Positions 6,654-12,347 of a stretch of DNA of 12,347 nt are shown here, piece after piece. Numbering within the stretch: the stretch's first letter is position 1; every line of letters begins with the position of its first letter. A model generated the notes under the pieces. It saw only the letters and a program-made list of their open reading frames with translations, did not search any database and was not told the DNA's origin. Position numbers and translations under genes: made by a program. Source of the DNA: ZC4RG25 sp041687075 (GTDB taxonomy: Bacteria > Pseudomonadota > Alphaproteobacteria > Rhizobiales > Hyphomicrobiaceae); NCBI GenBank assembly GCA_041687075.1, contig JAWLCO010000120.1:1-12347 (forward strand), written 5' to 3'.

Positions 6654-8804
6654 TCACTTCAAGCTGAGCCCATCGCCGAGCCGCTCATAATCGAAGGTCC
6701 ACTTCAGCCCCGCATAGGCCGCTATTCCGGCGGTTTCGAAGCCGAAGACCTCTTCGTAGTCCTCATCGAAAAGGTTCTCAACGCGGCCGTATATCTCAAC
6801 GCCGGGGTTCAGCTTGTAGGATGCGGCGGCGGAAACGAGCCAGTAGTCGTCGAGGGTGACGCGGCCTTCTGTTTCGAAATCCGGTGCTAGAGCCAGATCA
6901 TCTGCTTCGCCCTGATAGGCTGCCGAAATCTGCAGTTGGCCACGCCCATCATGAAATGCGTAGGTCAGGTCTCCACGAGCCGCATGCCGAGGCCGCCGAA
7001 CTTCCTTCTGACCATCGGTGCCGACTGCATCCAAGTACGTGTAAGACAATCCGAGCTTCAAAGACTCAGATAGTTGCACCTTTCCCGATAATTCGATGCC
7101 ATCCCGCTGGCTCTTACCCGGGATGTTCCTCACTGTCGAGATTGCACCGAAGATCGTCTCGATCCTGTCAACGAGATCGCTTTCAAAATATGTAACGTCT
7201 ATGAGGGCGCGGCCCTGCCAGACTGCGAATTCGACACCCGCATCCCATCCTTTCGACTTTTCTGGTTTGAGATTCGGGTCGGGGTCAAAGAAAGGGGTTT
7301 GCCCGAATTTCTCGAAAAGGGTTGGCATTTTAACGCCCGTTCCAGCACTGGCATGAGGGCGAATGCCGAGTTCCGGGATCGGCACCGAGATACCCGTTCG
7401 CCAAGTGGTGAATTCATCAACAATGTAGTTGTCGTGTCTTACACCCGCAGATAGGTACACACGATCGAAAAAGTCTCCACGCCATTCGGTGGCAGCACCG
7501 GTGCGTCTCCGGGAAGCACTCACCAATCCAGCTGTCGACTGATTCTCAAACAGCTCCCGCTTGTGGTCGAGCAAACCGGTGATGGTGTGCTTTGCTCCGA
7601 TGCCAGGCGTGATGAAGCGATATGTCGCCTGATAAGAGAGTTCGTACGCATCGTCCGTATTAAAGGCGGGGAACTCGGCACCACCGAAAAACGCCACGTC
7701 GTCACGATTTGTCAGGTTCCGAGTTGCCTTGACGACATGAGTCAAATCGCCGTCAAGCATATTCCAGCGCAGATCTGCACCCATCAGCAGCACGCGCGAG
7801 TCGGAAAAGGATAAGCTGTCACTCTGGATCAGCCAACCATCTCGCGTTCTCTGAGGATCTTCATCGTCCCGATCGAGGTGCTTTTCCGAATGACGGATAC
7901 TCAAGTTAAGCCTGACATTCTCGGCCAGCATCGCGCCTGCCGTTGCCGACAGGGATGTCAAGCGGTAGCCGTCATTTTCTCCCATGGGTCCTTCAGGCGC
8001 TATATTGTAACCGTCACTTTCCCGGTGTTGCACAGTCACTGCTCCCCAGACGCGCTCACTTCCGCCGGAAACGCGAGCGGCGACGCCCCGGGTATCGAAC
8101 GAGCCCGCTTCTGCACGGGCTATTGCTTTGATCGGCCCCTTTCCACTCCGGGTGATGATGTTGACAACGCCACCAACAGCGTTGGAGCCATAGAGGGCAC
8201 TTTGCGGACCGCGAATGACCTCGATTCTTTCGATGTCCTCGGCGAGCAAATCTGAAAAATCGAATGATCCATCAGAGCCGGCGTTGGCTTCGATGCCGTC
8301 GATGAGCACCAACGTGTGGTTTGCCTCACCACCGCGTATCCGCACATTTGTCAATCCAGCCGGAGAGCCCGTCCGAGCCACCGTCACCCCCGGCAAGCTC
8401 CGCAGCGCATCCGCCGCGTGCCGGATCTGCTGGCGCTGCAGATCCTCACCCGTGACCACAGTTACGGCCGTTCCGAGCTGTGCCCTGGGAATCCCTGCGA
8501 CCTGATCTGATGGGGGGCCAGCATCGGTTGCCGTCTCTTCGGCTGCCTCGACTGGAGGACCAGCCGGCGCTTCGGCCGTACTGCTCGATGGAGCGGGGCT
8601 CGGAGTGCTTGCGGCTACCGGCCTTCTCTGCGGCGCCGGTGGTGGCACTTCCAGAGTAGCCCCTTCCACCACGATGCCCGGCAACTCGAGAGCCGTCTGG
8701 GCCGCGGCCGGCGTGAGCATGGCGGCCGTGAGTGGCGGCAGGACAGCAACGGACGAGAGGAGACGGGTTACGAACGCATTCGACGCTGACTGTGAAATCG
8801 ACAT
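6654..8804 (-). CDS. btuB: TonB-dependent outer-membrane vitamin B12 receptor
   Basis: A 716-residue TonB-dependent receptor. The signal peptide ends near AAA-Q (33-36), followed by a TonB-box-like stretch GIVVEGAT (43-50). Next comes an unusual Pro/Ala/Ser-rich linker (about 53-105), then the plug domain (about 109-222) with GTAVTVVTGEDL, DALRSLPGV, RIRGGE, TLVLIDGI and VIRGPQSALYGSNAVGGVVN. A 22-strand barrel should fill the remainder. It imports corrinoids across the outer membrane using TonB energy; the cobalamin riboswitch directly upstream supports this substrate. The ATG at 8804 has GGAG five nt away, and that site sits inside a hairpin. The last aromatic strand motif GLKWTF is followed by about 12 polar residues instead of ending the protein. 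GC content dips in the barrel portion. It is the first gene of the btuBFCD-patatin operon. Confidence 0.9.
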   Translation of the reverse strand: MSISQSASNAFVTRLLSSVAVLPPLTAAMLTPAAAQTALELPGIVVEGATLEVPPPAPQRRPVAASTPSPAPSSSTAEAPAGPPVEAAEETATDAGPPSDQVAGIPRAQLGTAVTVVTGEDLQRQQIRHAADALRSLPGVTVARTGSPAGLTNVRIRGGEANHTLVLIDGIEANAGSDGSFDFSDLLAEDIERIEVIRGPQSALYGSNAVGGVVNIITRSGKGPIKAIARAEAGSFDTRGVAARVSGGSERVWGAVTVQHRESDGYNIAPEGPMGENDGYRLTSLSATAGAMLAENVRLNLSIRHSEKHLDRDDEDPQRTRDGWLIQSDSLSFSDSRVLLMGADLRWNMLDGDLTHVVKATRNLTNRDDVAFFGGAEFPAFNTDDAYELSYQATYRFITPGIGAKHTITGLLDHKRELFENQSTAGLVSASRRRTGAATEWRGDFFDRVYLSAGVRHDNYIVDEFTTWRTGISVPIPELGIRPHASAGTGVKMPTLFEKFGQTPFFDPDPNLKPEKSKGWDAGVEFAVWQGRALIDVTYFESDLVDRIETIFGAISTVRNIPGKSQRDGIELSGKVQLSESLKLGLSYTYLDAVGTDGQKEVRRPRHAARGDLTYAFHDGRGQLQISAAYQGEADDLALAPDFETEGRVTLDDYWLVSAAASYKLNPGVEIYGRVENLFDEDYEEVFGFETAGIAAYAGLKWTFDYERLGDGLSLK

Positions 8805-8807
8805 GAC

Positions 8808-8835
8808 TGCTCCGCACGGCGATGGCGTGGGAGCA
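8808..8835 (-). promoter_or_regulatory. Hairpin sequestering the btuB ribosome-binding site (putative riboswitch expression platform)
   Basis: Read on the minus strand, TGCTCC (8835-8830) and CACG (8829-8826) pair with CGTG (8818-8815) and GGAGCA (8813-8808). The stem is 10 bp with one bulged C (8814) and a 7-nt loop. GGAG of the downstream arm (8813-8810) is the only plausible Shine-Dalgarno of btuB, 5 nt from the ATG at 8804. Base pairing is seen directly; that the hairpin is the off-state of the cobalamin riboswitch is inference. A competing 5-bp pairing between positions 8835-8839 and 8860-8864 would take part of the upstream arm and free the site. Confidence 0.62.
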
Positions 8836-9045
8836 CCGCAGAAGCAGGGTAGTCAGGCAGCGGTTCCGAAAGAAACAGCCAACGCTGTCGCCGCCCCAGT
8901 CCCTGGACCGAGGAAGCCGCGCTGGTCAGAGCCGATTACGCCTGGCACTCCATGTGTCTGACGCGCCCCCACTGGGTTACACATCAGTCGCCGCTACGGC
9001 TCTCTTCCGTTCCGTCGCGCGCCCCGCACGCCGGATGGGCGACCT
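8836..9045 (-). other. Leader between aptamer and btuB hairpin
   Basis: This leader encodes no convincing protein; the open frames crossing it also run through the aptamer or btuB. It contains a 6-bp inverted repeat, ATGTGT (8984-8979) with ACACAT (8957-8952), separated by 21 nt, and a five-codon ATG frame starting at 8952 with no ribosome site. I see no GC-rich hairpin followed by a U-run, hence no rho-independent terminator. Confidence 0.5.
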
Positions 9046-9243
9046 GTGCCGGCAGGTCTCCTGGCTCGCGGCTCGATCGTCTCGTCCAGCCTTCCCGGCC
9101 CTGATTGATCTGGGCCAGTGGCATGTGTGAACGAGGCTCGCCGCCTACAGTTGCGGGGGCAGCCACGGATTGGGGGCTCTTGCAGCCCGTTACCGTGTTC
9201 CCTTTTCACCCGCCCGTGTCGTTGCACGAACGGGAACCGGCAC
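9046..9243 (-). ncRNA. Cobalamin riboswitch (B12 aptamer)
   Basis: All conserved aptamer blocks appear in order on the minus strand. They are GGGAACACGGT (9202-9192), CCGCAACTGTAGGCGG (9156-9141), GCCACTGGC (9122-9114), GGGAAGGC (9096-9089) and the B12 box AGCCAGGAGACCTGCC (9066-9051). The outer P1 stem is a perfect 7-bp pairing of GTGCCGG (9243-9237) with CCGGCAC (9052-9046), which fixes the boundaries. The length, about 198 nt, is typical. It binds adenosylcobalamin or a related corrinoid and should lower btuB operon expression when the ligand is abundant. About 240 nt separate it from the btuB start, with no intrinsic terminator that I can see, so control is probably translational. Confidence 0.95.
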
Positions 9244-9250
9244 GGCTCAC

Positions 9251-9279
9251 AAGCAATCAGAGGTCTGCGAGATCGTCAA
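9251..9279 (-). promoter_or_regulatory. Possible promoter of the riboswitch-btuB operon
   Basis: On the minus strand TTGACG (9279-9274) is followed after 17 nt by TTGCTT (9256-9251). Transcription would start a few nt before the first base of the aptamer P1 stem (9243), the spacing expected for a riboswitch leader. The -35 is good and the -10 poor, so the assignment is tentative. It lies in the 63-nt gap after the DUF302 gene. Confidence 0.35.
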
Positions 9280-9306
9280 GGGCGTCCGGCGCTGTGCGAA
9301 ATGGCT

Positions 9307-9789
9307 CTACTGAGTTGCTTCGCGGGCGATGCCGTCGAGCAACGCACCAACCTCGGCCAGTGCTGCCTTCGTCTCTGGACTGCCGCTGACAGGCGGCTGG
9401 CGATAGCCGACGACGACCGTCCCCGGCTCCCCGATGCCTTCGTAGATGAACATCACGTACGGGCAGAAAGCGACGTTCAACGCGTCCGCTTCCATCATCT
9501 GCCGCGAGAGCTTGGCCGAGCAGAAGGTGAAGAACTCAGCCGCCTTGTAGAGAGCCTTGTCGCTGCCCACGTCGGCACCGGTGCGGTCCAGCATGGCACC
9601 GATATTGCCGGTGAAGTCGATGTTCAGGCCGCGATTGATGATGGCGTTGGTGAGATCGAAACGGACATCATCATAGCTCGCCCGCTTCGAATAGGTACGA
9701 ACCTCCTGGGCCTCGGCAGAAACCGGTCCAAGCAGAACCAGCCCCGCTGAGATCGCGAATGCACCAAGCAGGCGGACAAACGCAGTCAT
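9307..9789 (-). CDS. Secreted DUF302 domain-containing protein
   Basis: A 160-residue protein with a clear Sec signal peptide (hydrophobic core about 8-22, probable cleavage after VSAEA at 27), so it should be periplasmic. The mature region fits the DUF302 fold: RTYSKRASYDDVRFDLTNAI (31-50) is the typical opening, followed by an INRGLNIDF strand and the later segments FFTFCSAKL (86-94) and LNVAFCPYVMFIYE (104-117). Two cysteines, C90 and C109, could form a disulfide or bind metal. The ATG at 9789 follows GGAGG with 4 nt spacing. DUF302 has no settled biochemical function. It follows a 45-residue membrane protein by 43 nt and is probably co-transcribed with it and the MFS gene. It is not in the riboswitch operon, which starts downstream of its stop. 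Confidence 0.85.
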   Translation of the reverse strand: MTAFVRLLGAFAISAGLVLLGPVSAEAQEVRTYSKRASYDDVRFDLTNAIINRGLNIDFTGNIGAMLDRTGADVGSDKALYKAAEFFTFCSAKLSRQMMEADALNVAFCPYVMFIYEGIGEPGTVVVGYRQPPVSGSPETKAALAEVGALLDGIAREATQ

Positions 9790-9832
9790 TTGACCTCCAC
9801 CGGCCGGGCCGCTTCGGGGTCACGTCAGCCCT

Positions 9833-9970
9833 TCAGAGGCAAAGCAAGGCGCCAACTGCTGCAAGGTCCATCAGAATGGCTTCCCCGCGCACCGCGTAAA
9901 GATAGCCGGCGCCCAGCATGAGCAGGGCGACCGCTCCACCGGCCACGACCTTTTTCAGCGCCTGATCCAC
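9833..9970 (-). CDS. Small single-pass membrane protein, 45 residues
   Basis: A short frame starting at GTG 9970 and ending with TGA at 9833. GGAAGGAAG lies 4-12 nt before the start and is one of the best ribosome sites in the window. The product begins with a basic stretch (MDQALKKVV), continues with a hydrophobic Gly/Ala/Leu-rich segment, GGAVALLMLGAGYLYAV (11-27), then RGE (28-30) and a second hydrophobic stretch ending in ALLCL. It would therefore sit in the inner membrane as one, possibly two, helices. It lies 56 nt after the MFS stop and 43 nt before DUF302, all on the same strand. I do not recognise the family. A role as an accessory subunit for either neighbour is speculative, and the ORF could be spurious despite the good ribosome site. 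Confidence 0.55.
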   Translation of the reverse strand: MDQALKKVVAGGAVALLMLGAGYLYAVRGEAILMDLAAVGALLCL

Positions 9971-10026
9971 GGCTCTTCCTTCCGAAGGGCCAGCTTAGCA
10001 CAGTCTTGCGAGCGGAAGCGAGCCGG

Positions 10027-11250
10027 TCACGCGGCCACAGCCGACTGCGCCACCAGGCGTGAGACTGGCCGCTCGCGAATCGGCCAGTGTACGGCTGCCG
10101 CGAACAGCCCCAGTGCGACCGAGATCCACCACATCGCATTATAGGACCCCGTGAGATCGTAAAGGCGGCCGGCCAGCCACAGGCCCGCGAACGAACCCAA
10201 CTGGTGCGACAGGAACACGAAGCCGAACAGCATCGACATCCAGGTTGTTCCGAAGAATGTCGCCACCAAGCCGCTGGTCAGCGGCACCGTGGACAGCCAG
10301 AACAGGCCCAGCATCGCGCTCAGGATGATCACCACAGGCCCGTTGATCGGCAGGAACAGAAGTCCCACGAACACGAAGCAGCGCATGAAATAGATGACAC
10401 TGAGGCCAACCCGCTTTTCGACAAACCGGCCCGACTGGCCTGCCAGCCACGTCCCGATGATGTTGGCAATGCCGACGGCCATCAGCGCCCAGACGCCGAT
10501 GCTGGCATCGAGCCCCTTATCGGCGACGAACGCCGGCAGATGGACCGAGTAGAAGGCCACGTGGAACCCGCAGACGAAGAACCCGGCCGTCAGCAGCCAG
10601 AAGCTCGGATAGGCAAAGGCTTCGTTGAAGGCCTCTTTCAGGGACTGCGGCTTGCTTCCCGACTGCTGAGTCGAAGGCTTGCCGCTCAGTGGCCAGGCCA
10701 GCGGGATCATGAAAGCAGCAGTGGCTGCCAGCACCAGGAGGCTCATCTGCCAGCCGAGCCATTCGATCAGCACGTGCGCATACGGGAAGGCGACGAACCC
10801 GCCGATGCCGCCGGCCATGCCGAGCGAGGCGATGGCGGCGATCCGCTTTTCAGACACGACAAGCCGGCCCACGGCACCAACCAGCGCCGTAACGCCGGTG
10901 CCGCACACGCCGATGCCCAGCAGCACGCCGCTGATGTAGAGCTCCATCGGCGACTGGGCCGCGTACATGAGATAGAGACCGGCGCTCGTCGAGAGTGCGC
11001 AGCCGACGATGACCCGTCCCGCGCCGTACTTGTCCGCAATGGCGCCCGCCAGCACCGCCCCGACACCCCAGACGAGGTTGGCGATCGCCATGGCGTTGGA
11101 GAACGGTTCGCGGCCGATGCCGAGCTCTGTCGTCATCGGCTTCAAATAAAGCCCCATCACCTGCCTGAGGCCCATGGCCATGCCGACGATGAGACCTGCC
11201 GCGAGGATGATTGCCCAGGTGGGCAAGCGGGATGAGGGTTGCGTGGTCAT
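10027..11250 (-). CDS. MFS transporter (major facilitator superfamily)
   Basis: A 407-residue inner-membrane transporter with the twelve hydrophobic helices of the superfamily. The loop between helices 2 and 3 carries the MFS A-motif GAIADKYGAGR (69-79). An Arg in helix 1 (R29 in GLRQVMGLYLKPM) and the general layout resemble the oxalate/formate-monocarboxylate antiporter group, so an organic anion substrate is plausible but unproven. The hydrophilic central loop (about 194-209, GKPSTQQSGSKPQSLK) separates the two six-helix halves. The ATG at 11250 has only a weak upstream AGG. A 94-nt gap separates it from the phosphoesterase stop. On the minus strand this gap contains a TAAAAT hexamer (11323-11318) but no matching -35, so the promoter is uncertain. 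The small membrane protein and DUF302 genes follow. Confidence 0.9.
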   Translation of the reverse strand: MTTQPSSRLPTWAIILAAGLIVGMAMGLRQVMGLYLKPMTTELGIGREPFSNAMAIANLVWGVGAVLAGAIADKYGAGRVIVGCALSTSAGLYLMYAAQSPMELYISGVLLGIGVCGTGVTALVGAVGRLVVSEKRIAAIASLGMAGGIGGFVAFPYAHVLIEWLGWQMSLLVLAATAAFMIPLAWPLSGKPSTQQSGSKPQSLKEAFNEAFAYPSFWLLTAGFFVCGFHVAFYSVHLPAFVADKGLDASIGVWALMAVGIANIIGTWLAGQSGRFVEKRVGLSVIYFMRCFVFVGLLFLPINGPVVIILSAMLGLFWLSTVPLTSGLVATFFGTTWMSMLFGFVFLSHQLGSFAGLWLAGRLYDLTGSYNAMWWISVALGLFAAAVHWPIRERPVSRLVAQSAVAA

Positions 11251-11344
11251 GTGCGCTTTGCCTGGAAGTCCGGATCGGCCTTCTTATGGCACAATCGCAG
11301 CCCTGGGTAAGCTGAGGATTTTACATGAGCACGATGAGCAAACG

Positions 11345-12331
11345 TTATCGCGCAGGCGCCGGGATTTCCGCCGCTCGTCCTGCCGGAGCACCGCTGGCGG
11401 CCGGCTCGAGCCAGCAGCGCTCCACCTGAACCACGGGCCCCTCGGGCTCCCGAATGCCGCGCCCGATCAGCTCGATCTGCCAGCCGTGCCCGGGCTTCGG
11501 AGGATGCAGCCGATAGATGTTGTAGCGCGCCAACGGCTCGAATCGATGCACCCGGCCGATGGAGGCCGAAGCGATGCCGACCACCGGCATCAGGCCGTCC
11601 TTGTTCCGGTGCCAGCTCACCATGTCGCGATGGTTATGGCCGTGAATGACGAGCTCCGCGCCGGCATCCAGGATGGCACGCTCCAGATGCGGCGCGTCCT
11701 TCAAATCGCGGCCGGGGCGAACCTGTGAGACCAGTGGCGGATGGTGAATCATGACCAGACGGAACATGCCCATCCGGCCGAGTTCCTTCAGGACGCGGTG
11801 ACAGTCCCGGATCTGATCAGGACCGACCTCGCCCGAGGCGATACCGGGCGGCGTCGGAACCGCCGAGTTCAGCCCTACCAGCGCGATGGTGTCATCGATC
11901 CGGCGCACATATGGGAAATGCGGACCAGGGCCGGAAGCCAGTCTGGAGCCCCACTCGTCGGATTCCATGTAGCGCGCCCAGCGGACGACGCCGCTGTGCC
12001 TGCGCAAGCGGGTGTAGATGTCGTGATTGCCGGGAACGACGGAGACAGAATGGGGCGGGCCGAGCGTGTGCAGCCAGAGCAGCGCCGTCTCGTATTCCTG
12101 CGGCAGGCCGATGTTGATGAGATCGCCGGAAACGCAGATATGGTCCACCCCCTGATGGCGCAGATCTGCCACGAGGAGATCGACGACGGCACGCAGATGG
12201 GATTTCCTGCGCCGCACCATCCAGTTCGCGAACCCCAGAAACCGCTTCGCGTTCCAGTGAATCGGCCAGAACGCTGCCAGCGGCGCCAGATGAACGTCGG
12301 ACAGGTGGGCGATTGTGATCGGAGCGTTCAT
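11345..12331 (-). CDS. Calcineurin-like metallophosphoesterase
   Basis: A 328-residue predicted cytosolic phosphodiesterase or phosphatase with a dinuclear metal centre. The full set of metallophosphoesterase motifs is present: SDVH (D12, H14), SGDL (D70), GNHD (N102, H103), MIHHPP (H196) and HGHNH (H230, H232). The arrangement is the class III (CpdA/Icc-like) type, but length and the inserted segment around 105-145 make a true cAMP phosphodiesterase uncertain. The last about 20 residues are Ala/Pro-rich and probably disordered. I chose the ATG at 12331; a GTG one codon earlier (12334) is possible. The sequence GTGATG at the start also holds a TGA that could end an upstream gene lying beyond the window edge. 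The substrate cannot be told from sequence. Confidence 0.88.
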   Translation of the reverse strand: MNAPITIAHLSDVHLAPLAAFWPIHWNAKRFLGFANWMVRRRKSHLRAVVDLLVADLRHQGVDHICVSGDLINIGLPQEYETALLWLHTLGPPHSVSVVPGNHDIYTRLRRHSGVVRWARYMESDEWGSRLASGPGPHFPYVRRIDDTIALVGLNSAVPTPPGIASGEVGPDQIRDCHRVLKELGRMGMFRLVMIHHPPLVSQVRPGRDLKDAPHLERAILDAGAELVIHGHNHRDMVSWHRNKDGLMPVVGIASASIGRVHRFEPLARYNIYRLHPPKPGHGWQIELIGRGIREPEGPVVQVERCWLEPAASGAPAGRAAEIPAPAR

Positions 12332-12347
12332 CACTTCGGGTCCCAGG

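Noticed and set aside
8984..9227. Small minus-strand frames of 60-77 codons in the btuB leader
   Set aside because: They cross the conserved cobalamin aptamer, so the constraint there is RNA structure rather than protein.
10087..11235. 382-codon plus-strand frame opposite the MFS gene
   Set aside because: It is the antisense shadow of a membrane protein, with a His/Arg/Asp/Gln-rich product and no domain.
1..12347. Mobile elements, CRISPR arrays, tRNA or rRNA genes
   Set aside because: I saw no transposase or integrase motifs, no regularly spaced direct repeats and no tRNA/rRNA signatures when reading both strands.

Overview
The window is high-GC DNA, densely packed and mostly minus-strand. 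It looks like a chromosomal segment from an alphaproteobacterium, probably of the Hyphomicrobiales/Rhizobiales type. That placement rests on protein style, codon use and the cobalamin-riboswitch/TonB gene order, and is an inference. I see no rRNA, tRNA, IS element, CRISPR array or att site.

Region 1 (1-2863) is a small catabolic-looking module. A fumarylacetoacetate-hydrolase-family enzyme (minus strand, cut by the left edge) diverges from an NAD-type isocitrate/isopropylmalate/tartrate dehydrogenase homologue. A GntR/FCD-family regulator follows the dehydrogenase. The dehydrogenase promoter and the regulator promoter share a GTATAC core and a GCCGGGTTT...CACTGC element, which suggests one regulon with autoregulation. 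The dehydrogenase carries Phe where the family's catalytic Tyr normally sits.

Region 2 (2888-9243) is a corrinoid-uptake operon on the minus strand. A well-conserved cobalamin riboswitch (9243-9046) is followed by a leader of about 240 nt. The leader ends in a hairpin that buries the ribosome-binding site of a TonB-dependent outer-membrane receptor (btuB). Tightly packed behind it are a periplasmic binding protein (btuF), a FecCD permease (btuC), an ATPase (btuD, overlapping btuC by ATGA) and, 2 nt further on, a patatin-like phospholipase that is not a standard part of B12 uptake. The first four genes would carry corrinoid from the outer membrane to the cytoplasm and be repressed when cobalamin is plentiful.

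Region 3 (9307-11250, minus strand) holds an MFS transporter, a 45-residue single-helix membrane protein and a secreted DUF302 protein, spaced as a likely operon. Region 4 (11345-12334, minus strand) is a calcineurin-like metallophosphoesterase whose start overlaps what may be the stop codon of a gene beyond the right edge.

The least understood parts are the Phe-for-Tyr dehydrogenase with its FAH partner and regulator, the patatin inside a B12 operon, and the MFS/small-membrane/DUF302 trio.
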